A stretch of 64,000 nt of DNA from Ricinus communis (GCF_019578655.1 NC_063262.1:17863582-17927581), one strand, 5' to 3'; shown: positions 44,485 to 56,000, counted from the first letter of the stretch. Notes: generated by a model from the sequence alone, not told the origin. Numbers and translations: made by a program.

Positions 44485-45508
44485 GACTGTGAAATTGCCT
44501 CAACAAAAGGTAAGTTAATTTTCACCGCTTAAATAAGTCAAGAAACTTACTCATATTGCTTGTCCACCTTATCCCGCCTCAATCTTGCAGGGATATGGAA
44601 TCGGTGATGCTCCCACGTGGCTCTTTGTATGTCTTCTTTCATTCTCTCATTCTCTACCACCTCAAAGTCCGGTCCTTCCTTACCGGCTCGACCGCACGAT
44701 TGTATTATCCGTGACGGCCTAAAGGCGAAGAACCAGTCAATTTCTTACCCTGAACGCAAGGTGATAGCCTTGCAATGCTCCCTCGGGTTTAACTCATAGT
44801 GCTGGGAGCGATCCAAGGTCTCTGAAAGCATCTTAAAAATTTGGCCAATTTGAGTCTCCAAGTTCGAATCGAGGCTGATTCCTAAGTGCACTATCGGTCA
44901 TCTGGAATCTCGTTTGTAGAGCGTCCACAAACTTCATCATAAGCTCCTCTAAATTTGACTTCTTTTCTTGTGGAGGAGGAGCTTGTGCAGCCCACCGGTT
45001 GTCATACGAGGTCGTTGATGAAGTCTTTGAAAACTAGCGGACCACAGGCATTATTGTTCCTCCAACTAAAATTGGGATGATTGCGCCATCCAGGGTTGTA
45101 TGTATTCTTGTAAGGGTTATTCTACGCCTTGGGGCATTCCCCATATAATCAACTGTTCAACATCGGAAGACATAGCAAAATTAGATGGAAAACTAGTAGA
45201 AGATGAAGCAAACATACCTCCTGCAATACGACCGTAATGCGGGCCACCACAAAACTTCGCGACCAACGTCATTTGCATGAACCCAAGCATCCTGGAGTTG
45301 GTCGATCTTCTTGGCTAGAAGCTCCACTTGAGCCGCTAAGGCTGTAGAGTCCACTTGGTTGACCACTCCCTGTCTTCCTAGTCGGCTCTAGAGGATTGCC
45401 AACGATAGTTGTTCATGGCCATTTCCTCTATCAAGTTCGAGCCCGCTCAGCGTCTTATTGTTTAGCGCCCCTCCGCCGCAAACATCCACCATCGCCTCGT
45501 TGCAAGGT
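44485..45508 (-). pseudogene. Scrambled gag/pol junction region of the Athila element
   Basis: No frame stays open for long. Short pieces look like Athila gag C-terminal and linker sequence, but zinc-knuckle cysteines cannot be followed. Small indels are far denser here than in the neighbouring frames. This could be true decay or a local assembly problem, as in the LTR block. Confidence 0.5.
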
Positions 45509-46189
45509 TCAACCCAACGTAGAAGGTCCGAACTGCATCCACACCGGCAATCCGTGATGTGGGCAACATCTTAAAAGATCCTTAAACCTCTCCCATGCAT
45601 CGTACATGCTTTCATCATCAAACTGCACAAAAGAAGATATGTCATTTCTAAGTTTAGCAGTTTTAGCGGGAGGAAAATACTTATATAAAAATTTTTCAGC
45701 CAACGCCCTCCAGGTAGTAATTGTTTATTGTGGAAGAGATTACAGCCATCTCTTTGCTCTGTCCCTCAAGGAAAATGGAAACAATCTCAGCCGAATGGCA
45801 TCATCAGTTGTTCCATTTATCTTGAATGTGTCACAAATCTCCAAAAAGTTAGAGATATGTGCATTGGGATCCTCGCTGGGCAATCCTCCAAATTGCATGC
45901 TTTGCTGGATCATCTGGATAACATTGGCCTTTATCTTAAAATTATTGGTCACATAAGAATTGACTATACTCGTTTTCGTCCCATCTAAAGATGGTCGAGC
46001 AAACTCGTACATCGTCCTCTGATCGTCATTAGCCTGGGGGTCATGGTTTTCCATCGTGTCTAGTCTATCCACAGGTACCTCAACCTCAATCTCCTCCTTT
46101 TCTAATTGCAACCTCTTCCTTAAGAGTCTGAGGGATCGTTCTGGATCAGATAGAGGCTCTATAAGATTCGAGTTTGAGCTCATGGTCAT
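45509..46189 (-). pseudogene. Gag region of the Athila element
   Basis: Starts MTMSSNSNLIEP at 46189. The Athila gag blocks QFGGLPSEDPNAHISNFLEI and RLRLFPFSLRDRAKRWL are clear, up to a frameshift at about 45740. A second frame, 45509-45703, carries KFLYKYFPPAKTAKLRNDI and YDAWERFKDLLRCCPHHGLP, the retrotransposon gag core. One frameshift separates them. Confidence 0.88.
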
Positions 46190-46372
46190 AAACTACCTGA
46201 AACTGAAAGTCCATACAACCACCAATCAAAAAAAATAATATAATAATAAATAATAAATAATTAAAAAATATTAAAAAAATAATAAAATAAAAAATAAATA
46301 AAGAATAAATGAATAAACAAATAATGACTAAATTAACACAAAAATAATTCACTCTAGTTCACCGTTATCATG
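46190..46372 (-). other. 5' untranslated leader of the Athila element
   Basis: Short, extremely A/T-rich stretch between the primer-binding site and gag. No ORF of its own is supported. Confidence 0.6.
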
Positions 46373-46392
46373 TCCCCGCAGAATGGCGCCCA
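46373..46392 (-). promoter_or_regulatory. Primer-binding site, tRNA-Asp-like
   Basis: Read on the plus strand as TCCCCGCAGAATGGCGCCCA. The usual Athila site complements the tRNA-Asp 3' end (TCCCCGGCAACGGCGCCA). The two ends match well and the middle has several differences, so the site is degraded or variant. It lies 6 bp from the 5' LTR. Confidence 0.7.
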
Positions 46393-46398
46393 AAAACT

Positions 46399-47839
46399 TG
46401 ATGGGCTCTTTATGCAACCTACACCTAAGGCAGTGAACCTACCGATGCAGCCTAGCACTAGTGAGTATCAAGGTCGTATCCCTGGAGATCGGGTGAACCT
46501 AGAGTTACTACTGTTGCTATGTTATCTAGTCTGAAATAAGGTGTGGAAGTTCTAACGTACCAGTTAATGGTTATGAGTGCAAATAAGTAAATAAAGAGCA
46601 ACGGACAATCAAAAGACAATTACAAAGAGAGAAACAAACCCAAAAGGGAGCCTAAGTGATGGAATTCTAAAGATGGATTTTATGGATTGCCGATCTTGCT
46701 TACCCGTGCCTAAATCCTGAATTGAATCTCGGTTCCTCTCTCGAGCTTACCGGATTCCTAAACCTGCACTAACCTAATGGAATCTCTTCCTATCGGATTA
46801 TTACAGATTGACATTAAGTATGATTTAAAACTATTAAGAGTTATTAATTCTTAATCCGGTGAGTAAATCAACCTTATCTCTAAGTGTTAACTACCAGTCC
46901 TTACTATTCAATGTCCAGTTGTAACAAGCATTTCTCAATGTCAAGAAACAAATTTAATAAATAATTAATTCAACGTCTCAAATTAACTGAATCAAACTTT
47001 TATTACTAAATAGCAAGAAGATTACAAGAATGACAATTATAAAACTAACAATTAAGCATAATCCATCAACAAAGGTGAACCCCAATGGGTTCAAAAGATC
47101 TAGTTACTCATGTTCATGGTTAAAGCAATTAGGGAACAAAATAAGGAAAAGAAAATTAAAGGCATGTACACCCTTCTCTTTCAAGCTGAATGAGAAACCC
47201 TAAATTTGCAAATTCGAAATCTCAAACCCTAGTTGCCTCTTGAATGCTCCCAAAGTTTGTCTTGATCTTCAATTCGATGTTGGAACAAGTGAAATCCCTC
47301 CTTCAATTGATGAATTTGATCTCTCAAGGTCTACAATTGAGGTATAGGAAACAATTGATTAAGTGTGTGTCTTGGAATTGAGTCCAAAATTCGCCTCTCC
47401 AAAAGAACTCAAAATTGCCTATATAGTTGATTCAAGATGGCCGAGTCCAGTGTGATGATCAAAGACGTCCCGAGTCCGTGTAGTGTCAACTGGGAGTCCC
47501 AGCGGACTCCTTCCAAGCCGTGCCAAGCGGTCTTGAGAGCCACCACAGTCGCGGTCAAGGCCGTGGTGGCTACCAAGTTGTGTTGAAATGGAACAATTGG
47601 AGATAGCCTCAATTCAACACACAGTAGTGCTCAACCCTCGGGGTGCTAGTTCTCACCCAATTTGATAGATTTTGGTCCGTAATCACACGTATTTCCCTCG
47701 ATTATTGATGGTGTCCTTCGAAAATGACCTGAAACGAGAAAGGAAACAAAAGACAGGTGATTCTAGCATAAAACGGGATAATCATGCATAAAAATATAAA
47801 CAATCGGGCATGAAAACATGTGTAGTATGATGCTTATCA
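46399..47839 (-). repeat. 5' LTR of the Athila-type element (right copy)
   Basis: 1441 bp, TG...CA, nearly identical to 35124-36592 except at about 47430-47640. There the CACGGCC-rich block is disrupted by many substitutions and small deletions. Confidence 0.93.
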
Positions 47840-47844
47840 GTTGT

Positions 47845-48277
47845 GGTTTGATGCATGCTGATTCAGGAAATGTTTATCTAAAGGTGTATATTTTATACAA
47901 AGTAGTTTGATTGCTTTATGTGGTAATTTGGTTATTTGACTAACTATGTCCAATTTTGGTGTGTAGAATCCAGGGTTTAAATAAGATTCATTATGTTAGT
48001 GGAGGAGCTGCAGCTGCAATAGCAGTAATTGGAGGTTCAAGCTTTAAGCATAATGTTGTGCCACAAGTTGGACCATCCACAGCTAGACCATCAATAGTTG
48101 AACTATCCACATTTGGACCACCAACACTTGGACCATCCCCTTCTACCCAACCATTAGCCATATGCCTTTTCCCATCAAACACATAATGCTCTAACAGTAA
48201 CAAATCAAGAAGTTGACAATTCCTTTAGCAGTCAAAGGAATTCTGTCACTGGAGGAGCAGGAAGAATTGATGTTTAG
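47845..48277 (+). pseudogene. Mutator-like transposase, 3' part after the Athila insertion
   Basis: After removing the retrotransposon and one 5-bp duplication, the transposase frame continues across the junction (QGY then GLMHADSGNVYLK). A candidate intron runs 47884-47966. The C-terminal region is Ala-, Ser- and Pro-rich, with repeated GPS/GPP phrases, and ends VTGGAGRIDV at TAG 48275-48277. One frameshift lies near 48180. Continuity across the junction independently supports the insertion model. Confidence 0.7.
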
Positions 48278-48388
48278 TGAAAAAAACTAAATTTTGTGGC
48301 ATTCATTGCCAAATGTGTTTAGGTTACTCTATTTAGTGTAGATAAGGTTTGCAATGACACTATTTTATTTTTGTGGCATTAATTGCAT

Positions 48389-49147
48389 TTAAGCATATGC
48401 TATTTTGAAACAATATTTCCATTTGGATGTTTTTGAAATTAGTTCAAGCAAAGCAATATTGCATGTGACACTTTTTAAATATGAGTAATATGATTTCAAT
48501 TTTCTTGGCAAAAACACAAATGTGGAAAGTAGATTGCCATTTTTTAACTTCTTCGATTCCAATAACTTAATCACCATTACAGTACAGGCATCACCAAAAC
48601 TAGTGCAAGTATAAAACAAATGGTTGTTTTTCAACTCATGACTTCCAACTAAATATTTAAAAATTACAATGACTATAAACACTATCAACCGTTGAAGCAT
48701 TTGAATTTTCTTTTTCAAATATGCAGGTTCTTCGTTCAACATTCTATTCTCCAGCTTTAAATTTATCATCTCCATCTCCATAATTGCCTTCTTTTCAAGA
48801 ACAGTCTCAAGCTCCACCAATAAGGCCCGATGCTCTTCCACATTAAACTTTATCTTTTTCTCTAGCAAATTAAGCTTAGCAGTTTGAATCTTCACAGTTT
48901 CATCCAAGAACTTCTTCTTCATCAAGAGATGAACAAGCATCTCCTTCATCCTTCCACTGTAAGGTCCTCCAATCCATCCCAAAAAAATATAATCGCCTAC
49001 CATTTGCCTAAAAGGACATCTGAAGAATCTCCGACCTAGGTTTTTTACACTCTATAATGTGAGAAAGTTAGTTGGACCATGTCTACACCTTGGTACTAGT
49101 ATTAAATTAACAGAATCAAAACTGTCGTTTGTGTTTTCACTTTGCAT
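48389..49147 (-). pseudogene. GRF-type zinc finger plus coiled-coil ORF inside the Mutator-like element
   Basis: Minus-strand frame from ATG 49147 to the stop at 48389, 253 codons with one internal TAG at 49052-49054. Around the TAG the frame reads CRHGPTNFL, then SVKNLGRRFFRCPF, then IFLGWIGG. This fits a GRF zinc finger (C-x-C/H ... GRRF-x-x-C ... F-x-W), and the TAG sits about where such fingers have Trp. A Lys/Glu-rich coiled coil follows (KIQTAKLNLLEKKIKFNVEE region), then a hydrophobic segment (LIVFIVIVIF) that could be a membrane anchor. It lies beside the right TIR, convergent with the transposase. GRF proteins of this layout are common in plant genomes; their role in transposition is not known to me. 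Confidence 0.65.
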
Positions 49148-49236
49148 CTTCTCTTTGCAAGATCAAGAATATGGAGATGGAAAAAAGAAAAAGAATCTAA
49201 AAACCTTAGGTTATGGGTTCATATGTATATAATGAA

Positions 49237-49521
49237 CTCCCTGAATCTCAAAACGGTGAGTTTTGATTCTAAGGGCAAAACACACCGATTTGATCTATGT
49301 CCATATCATCTAGGGGACTTTACTGACTTGTCCTTTGTTTTATATGCTTTATGAACTCCAGTGCTACATCACCTATGTTTGTCAGATTTTGGTTTCAAAA
49401 CTTTTGGATTTCTATAATAGAAAAACTTTTAAAACAATGGTAATTGTAGTGGAATTTTTTAAAGAACCGGATAATTTAGAAAAAACGCACAAAGTACAAG
49501 TGTTTTTTCGGTAATTAGGCC
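49237..49521 (-). repeat. Right terminal inverted repeat of the Mutator-like element
   Basis: Inverse of 31369-31649, ending AATTAGGCC at 49521. The duplicated nonamer TAATTTTTA follows at 49522-49530. Confidence 0.9.
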
Positions 49522-49530
49522 TAATTTTTA

Positions 49531-50540
49531 AGGGTCTTGTCGTTTTTTTCTATCATTTGTTGTAATAATTTATAGCATTTCAATCTTTAGATTTTTAAAA
49601 TTTCAAATATAAATAGTAAGAGAAAAATCTTTTAAATAGTCTAGGAATGAGATAGCAATTCTAGTATTAATTTATTTTCTTTGCAATTTTAATACTAATT
49701 TATTTTCTTTTTATTGTTAAATTGTAGCCACATGGGTAAATTTAGATTGATAATTTTATTAAAAGCTAAGATTAAAATTATATTAAAGTACATAGCTAAT
49801 ATTAAATTTCATTGAAAGCTGAAATTAAAAAATTTATATTAAAGTACATCGCTAATATTAAAAAATAAAAATTATATGTTGAATTTGAAAACAAAGTGCA
49901 AAATATAGAATTAATTTAGCAATTAAACTGCAGAAGAATTAATTTCTTGGTGTCTATAAGATGTGAGAATATATGAAAAAATAGTACATTTTTGCTAAAA
50001 TAATGTGATTTATAAAATTGTTATATCCCAGGTAAATAATATCGAAGTAGTACTATGGAGTTGGATCATTTAATATGTGCCATTACGTTTTTTAAAAAAA
50101 TATTAAAAAACTCAAAAAAATAATTGCTTGCTCCATAATTCTTCTTAATTTCTTCATGCTTCCTAACGTCTTTTTCTTTCTGCATTCTATTTAATTTTCC
50201 TTTGTTGTTCTCATAAATTTTCTCGCCTTTCTATTCCTTAATTGTCTTCTCATTTATCGCCTTTTTTTTCTTTCATTTGATTGTCAATTTCTATGGATAT
50301 TCACTGTCCTTGTCAACTTCTATTATAGTGTGGGTAAGTTTTCCCCAATTCTTTTCTCTTTTTGTGATTTTTGTTTTAGAATTTACACTTTTCTTTTGAG
50401 TGTGATCATTTATCATTTTTAGGGTTTTTTGTTTTCTAATTTAATTGTATAATTAAGCTTAGTTTTTAGGGTTTTTGTAAATTTTTTTTTTAGAAATCTT
50501 TTGCTATTTATTTGTATTTATTTTTATTTGAATAAAAAAA
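49531..50540. other. AT-rich intergenic sequence, nothing firm
   Basis: Short direct repeats such as AAAGTACAT-GCTAATATTAAA (near 49785 and 49845) are visible. 50130-50460 is pyrimidine-rich and contains TTTTTAGGGTTTTT-type words seen in plant leaders and introns, which may belong to the weak gene-like region that follows. Confidence 0.3.
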
Positions 50541-50546
50541 TTAAAT

Positions 50547-51410
50547 ATGTCTGTTAACAATCTAAATGGTAAGAATCTTGATGAACCTAGGGTATGTTAT
50601 GTCTCTGGTGGACTAATAATTTATTTGATTTATGTTGATGAACTTATTATTTATTTTATATTTCTTAAAACATGTGATGTATGTGTAGGTAATATGTAAT
50701 AAATATTATAGATTTAATATTTTTTATAAGTGATGAATCTGTGGAGTATATATTATTAAACTGTGGTATTAATTTTGTGCTTTTCCTCTCTATTGTATTT
50801 TAAATTAATATATATAATTTTAATAATAAATCTACTTTTTAAATACGAATGTGCGTACCATATTAGATTAGTTTCAAATACGTTTGTTAAATTAATTTAT
50901 TATTTATAAAGAATGAATATATATTTTCTTTTAACTTATGAATTTTGATATTTTTTTTTCACAAATAACATATTCATAATTAAAGATTATATATTTATTT
51001 TTTATTAGTTTCGGATTCATTATTAATAAAAGTAATTTGATGAATTATTTCTTATTAGTAATTATTGTTTGTTGTGTTAGGTTGGATATACCTTTAAGCA
51101 ATGTGGTAAACAAGAGAGTTGCTGCGGATGATATTAAGGAGGAAAACGATTCTGTTGCTGATAAATAACAAGTAAAATACAAGACATATAATACGCAATC
51201 TAAAACTGAGAAAGGGAACGAAATTGCTGCCGATGAATGTTGAGGTGGAAAGTAATTCTGCTTTTGATGAAGAAAAGTGGAGAATAAGAGAAATATTAAA
51301 CAATCTAAGACCGAGAAAGGGAAGGCTGTTCATCATATCGAGGAGAATATGAGATGGACGATTTATGTTGTCAATCAAGAAGTCCCTTTCTGGGTTGTCT
51401 AATATGATTA
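50547..51410 (+). other. Weak gene-like fragment, unrecognised
   Basis: An ATG near 50547 opens MSVNNLNGKNLDEPR, up to a possible donor (AGG|GTATGTT, near 50590). After a T-rich stretch ending GTTGTGTTAG at 51080 a charged frame appears (LDIPLSNVVNKRV, then AADDIKEENDSVADK) but soon reaches stops. The layout resembles a small degraded gene with one intron. I recognise no family, and the splice phase does not join the two frames cleanly. The 94-codon minus-strand ORF here is probably its shadow. Confidence 0.2.
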
Positions 51411-51712
51411 ACAGGCTTTCCCCTTAACAACCGGTCCGGTCGAAAGTTAGTACTTGTAATTCCATACATTAAATAATAATAAAATAATAAAAATATTTTA
51501 AAATCGATCTCTCAAAAAATTTATAATAAAATTTTTATAAAAATTAATTATTAAACAAACAAATAAAATATAAAAATTTAAATACTCTAAATTAAATTTT
51601 ATGAAAATAAAATTTATAAATTAAATAGCCAAATAATAAAAAATAATTTTAAGAGTTATTATACAATATTTAGTCTTACCAACAATTTAATATCATTTTT
51701 ATTTATACAATA

Positions 51713-51721
51713 AAAATAAAA
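51713..51721. repeat. 9-bp target duplication of the Pack-MULE candidate, left copy
   Basis: AAAATAAAA on the left; AAAATGAAA at 53066-53074 on the right, matching at eight of nine bases. Confidence 0.65.
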
Positions 51722-53065
51722 GGCTTAATTATCTATAAATTTCTATATTTTAAGCATTTTTCTAAATTATCTAAATCTGTTAAAATTTTTACAGTAATTT
51801 ACTATTTTTTTAATTTCTTTTCTTTTATAGAATTCCGGCCATATTGAAATAAAAAAACCAGTCACTGCATGCATCCGTGGCGCCAGAGCTAATAAATTAA
51901 GAAAAAGATAAGGCGCGCCAGCAAGTCATTTTGCAGACATGGGTCTTTTATTAAACATGTCCCAAGATTTCCCAACACCACTCCACCTCCACCGCAAGAC
52001 CAAGCTCCTCCGCCTCCACGCCCACATTATAGTGATGGTGCAAGAAACAAAGAAAGTAATAGAAGAAGAACCTCCCCGCCGGTTCCATCACCACCACCTG
52101 TAGTGGAAGATGCGAAAGAAATATCATCTCCGGCACGTTGAAACCTTCTCCATATTCAGCTCCAATTGCATAAATAAATTAAAATATCAAAGATCAAAAC
52201 TTGATTCATAAAACAAAGAAAGAAGCATATATTCCATTTGAAGAAATACTAAATTAAACAAAACAAAATAAAAATCACACATACACACGCCTCTTGTATC
52301 AAATCCACAAGAATTTCTTATCAACAAAACGATAAGTACCTTTAATTTGTGCTAAAATTATTAAGAAACATAAGAAGATGAAGAAGAGCTTCTAAACTGG
52401 CTGCAATTACTACTGCACTCCATTCAATCTTTTGCTATTCTATCTATTCTTCAACACCCTTCAAATTGATGGTGAAAAAGAACAACAACAACAAAAGTTC
52501 AAAGCTGTCAACACCCATAAATTTAGCTCTTCACCACTACCGCCACCGCCGTGAAAAGAAGAAGAAAAATAGCTCAAAATTCAGACCATCAATCTTTTCT
52601 CCTATTTTGGTTAGGTTTGATTAATTTTTCTAGGAAGAAAATAATTACTGTACAATGCAAGTGACAAAGGAAGAAATTAAAACGGGAGGTATTTATTTAT
52701 TGGCTTGTGTTGAATTTTATATTTATTTAAGTTTTGAATTAAAGTGGATAGTAGTTGCAGATAGAAGAAGAAGAATAAGAAGAAAGTTCATTGGCTAAGA
52801 GGGATAAATAGAGAAAGAACAAGTGGAGAAGAGATATAAAATATATTTTTACACAATTAATTCTGCTGATGTGTAAACTTTCTTTTTTTGTCTTGATATA
52901 CTCCGGTGCCACATATGCACACTAAGTCGGATTTTAATTTTAAAATCGCCAGATTCCTAAATTAGAAAAAAAGTTTAAATATTGATGATTATTTTGCAAA
53001 AATTGAAAGAATAAGATATTTTAGAAAAAAGGGTCAAAGCTTAGTAATTTTTAGATAATTAGGCC
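51722..53065. mobile_element. Non-autonomous Mutator-like element carrying gene-like DNA (Pack-MULE candidate)
   Basis: The left end GGCTTAATTATCTA and the inverse of the right end (GGCCTAATTATCTA) are terminal inverted repeats. Similarity runs with gaps for about 170-180 bp, ending near GTGGCGCCAGAG on the left and the inverse of CTCCGGTGCCACATATGCAC on the right. A 9-bp near-duplication flanks it. The right terminus is also similar along its length to the TIR of the autonomous element at 31369 (shared GGCCTAATTAT start, the GGAAT-x-x-x-x-x-ATTTT-AAATTAAAAT-CG block, GTGGCACCGGAG versus GTGTCACCGGAG). The interior has no transposase; it has leader-like, CT-rich and proline-codon-rich sequence of distinct composition. 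Confidence 0.7.
51930..52870 (-). other. Cargo of the Pack-MULE candidate: gene-like sequence, product unknown
   Basis: Composition differs from the surrounding A/T-rich DNA. Read on the minus strand, 52870-52650 looks like a promoter and leader (ATATTTTATATCTC, then CT-rich runs). Short ATG frames follow, including a 24-codon one (MGVDSFELLLLLFFF start, near 52532) and a 20-codon Ser-rich one. Then comes a 61-codon frame (51951-52136) rich in hydrophobic and Gly/Glu residues. On the plus strand the same end gives a 54-codon frame from ATG 51939 to TAG 52103. I cannot decide which strand, if any, was coding, and I recognise no family. Confidence 0.35.
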
Positions 53066-53074
53066 AAAATGAAA

Positions 53075-56000
53075 TAATAAATGAAAGGTAGTATTTGTAT
53101 TTTTTAATTACATAATTAAAGTTTCTAGATAAAAAAGGATAAAGTAAAAATAATATTTCTAATGTAACAAGTTAAATATTTTTATAATAATCTAACTATT
53201 AATTTGATACGATAGTCAAACAATAATTATAGTTGAGACTAATAAACACATGTAGATAAAAAAATTTATTTATTAAATATAAAACTAACAAAGTTGTTTC
53301 AAAATAGAAAAGTTTAACAAAATACTAAAAAGAACTAGCCTAACATTTCTAATCCCATGATTCCGGTGATGAAATAATTAAACACAATAAGGTGAGAAGA
53401 AAAATGAAATTTCCTCAATATTTAGAATATCTTTAAGGAACGGAGATGATTGATTCTCATTTTTTAATATTAATAAACTTTCTTAATCTTTAAGAAAGAA
53501 CTAAGAACTACTAGTCATTTACCCGTGCAATATATGACCGTTATTATTAAAATATAATAGAATTCTTAATATTTAATATTTATTCATCATATTTTAAAAA
53601 TAACAGCAAATTAGATATTTTTAATTTTTTTTAACTTTTTAATATTTTAAGGTTTTACTAGTGTACTAACATAAAAATTATTTTAAAAATATTTATTAAT
53701 TAATTCTAATATTATATAAATTAATACTATCAATATAATTGGTATTACTTTTTTAAAATTAAAAACTAATATATAATTAAAAAATTAATTTATTAGTAAA
53801 TATAATATTTAAAAATATTATTTTCTAGAATTATTATCTAATTAGAAAATTAGTTTATTAGTTAATATAATATTAAAAATAATTAATATGCTATTTTTTA
53901 GAATAATCATTATCTAATAAAAAACTAATCATTATCTATTTAGAAAACTAATTTATTATTAATATGCTATTTTTTAGGATTAGAAATAGTGTTTAATTAG
54001 GAATAATTTATTAATCAATAACTAAATAGAAAAAACTATAAAATATAAGCTTGAATGAATGTGTTAAAAAGAAGTGCATATGTCAAAATTAAAAATTTAT
54101 ATGTTAAAAAAGAGACACATGTCAAAAACAATTTAGGTCTTATAAATTAATATATTTTACAGATAATTACATAATTTTCTAAAAGTTGTTTTTAAAAAAG
54201 AATTGTAGAAAAAATTGTAAAAATATAAATAGTAGATAGTTTCAATAGACCTAGATCTAAATCTACAAAGATGTATATAGAGAGATATGAATTGTAATAT
54301 ATCTCTCTATATAAATATGTAGATATTCATATCTCCACCGTCTGTTATCCAATAATAATAATTCTAATATAAATCCTAATAAAGCTACAAATTACTAAAA
54401 TATTTATAAGTAAATAATAAAAATTCGGCCAGTATAATAAATAAGTGAATTCACATATCTTGGTCTTAAGTCTTGGCTAAAACTTTCAATTACATTCATT
54501 TGCTGCGTATTTTTCTCCGTAAATTGTTTTCTTGAACAATTAAATTTAACTGAGATATATATACATATTTCATTAAATTATGCATTAAAATGTATCATTA
54601 AAGCTTCAAAAATATCATAAATAAATATATATAATTTGGACCTATCAAATATCTTCATATTTATATCTTTATTTATCCTCAAGTAAATAGCAACTGAAAA
54701 TAATCTTTGTAAGAATACATAAAGAACAGTCATACTCAGCTTCAAGATATTATTCAAAAGAATATCATAAATGCCCTAATCATGTCAACTCAAGAACTTA
54801 AATCATAAAAATCTTTTTAAGAATATAAACTCAAGCATTGTTAATAAAAGATATAATCATCCAATTCCCTACATATTCGTAATAAATAGTCTAACTCATC
54901 TTTAAATAATACAATTATAATGTATAATCTAAATCATCACAGCCCTATTCAAAAGGCAAACCATCATTTAAAATAAGAGATTAATATGCATTATTTCATA
55001 ACTAGATAATTACCCGTCCTATGGGTGGTTTAATTTTAATGTCAATCAAAATTATAAAATCACTAAAATTAAAACTGAATGATATAATACCATAAAGATT
55101 TAGCAAAAATACTAAAAAGAATTAATTTACTATATAACTAACTATATATTTTATGTGAGTCTTTTATTGGATATATAAACATGTTATATCTTTTTAAAAT
55201 ATTTTAAGTACTTATTAAATTTAATGATAAATTTATTAATTAAGAAAAGTTTATTCTCTCTTTTTATATGATTTAATAATTTTTCTATTTTAAAACTCTT
55301 TAATTTTCTCTTACTTTATTCATAACATCTATATGAAATTAAATAAATAGGAATATCCCATAAAATTAAATAAACTAAATATTTTAATAATATAATCGAA
55401 TCAAATTAAATTGTTATGATATAATACTTCATTTAATTTTTAATATTTTTTTGTTGATTTAGTATTTTATATATTTTAAGTATATATCAGTAATATTTTT
55501 TTATTTTACATATATAAAAGTAAAAATATTTTATATTATTATTTAATTTACTAAATTATAGAAAATCTAACTTAAAAATTAATTTTTAGTTAACTGAATT
55601 CTTTACTTGAAATTGAACTATATCAAAATAATTTTATTAAAATATATTTAAGATAGAATATAATGAGGGATGGAAGGTGTAAATAAATACAAATATAATA
55701 ATTAAAAATATTTCTTTAATTGATAAGATAATTATTCAACTATGAGAATAAAATATCTTAAAAATTTAATCAAAAATTAAAATGATAAAGAAGAATTTGA
55801 GGAAAAAATGGACTATTAGATACTTAAATTTTATAATTAAGGTGCTGTATATTGTAATATAATACTTGAAAAAGTAAATTATTTAAAGTGAAAATTATAG
55901 ATAAGAATCTAAAAGAGTATAGGAATATGAAATAATTAAATATTCTAATTAAGGTGTTGGAAATTGAAATATGTTAGAATAGATTAATTGTCTAAAAATT

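Larger units (their letters stand above)
35124..47839 (-). mobile_element. Athila-type Ty3/gypsy LTR retrotransposon, 12.7 kb, nested
   Basis: Two long LTRs in direct orientation (35124-36592 and 46399-47839), both TGATGGGC...GCTTATCA, enclose a minus-strand internal region. In minus-strand order this has a tRNA-Asp-like primer-binding site, gag, protease, reverse transcriptase, RNase H, integrase and, after pol, an ATHILA ORF-1-type frame. That order, the extra 3' ORF and the primer-site type are Athila features. The LTRs differ by roughly 15 substitutions outside one scrambled block, so insertion is fairly recent. The coding region nevertheless has many frameshifts and stops and is not functional. 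It lies inside the Mutator-like transposase, so it is the younger insertion. Confidence 0.93.
31369..49521 (+). mobile_element. Mutator-like element with long TIRs, split by an Athila insertion
   Basis: Terminal inverted repeats of about 280 bp lie at 31369-31649 and 49237-49521. Both begin GGCCTAATTA and share long blocks such as AATTACCATTGTTTTAAAAG and AAAGTCCCCTAGATGA. A perfect 9-bp duplication flanks the element. Subtracting the nested retrotransposon and its 5-bp duplication leaves about 5.4 kb, a normal size for an autonomous element. It encodes a decayed mudrA-type transposase on the plus strand (32198-35123 and 47845-48277) and a GRF-zinc-finger ORF on the minus strand near the right TIR. 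The intact target duplication argues for a single, non-rearranged insertion. The nonsense codons in the transposase argue that it can no longer move itself. Confidence 0.95.

Noticed and set aside
31150..49600. Similarity of the two outer flanks of the Mutator-like element (GTTGTAATAATTT on both sides)
   Set aside because: Considered as a longer target duplication, but outside TAATTTTTA the flanks match only as a short A/T-rich word offset from the junction; the 9-bp duplication explains the data.
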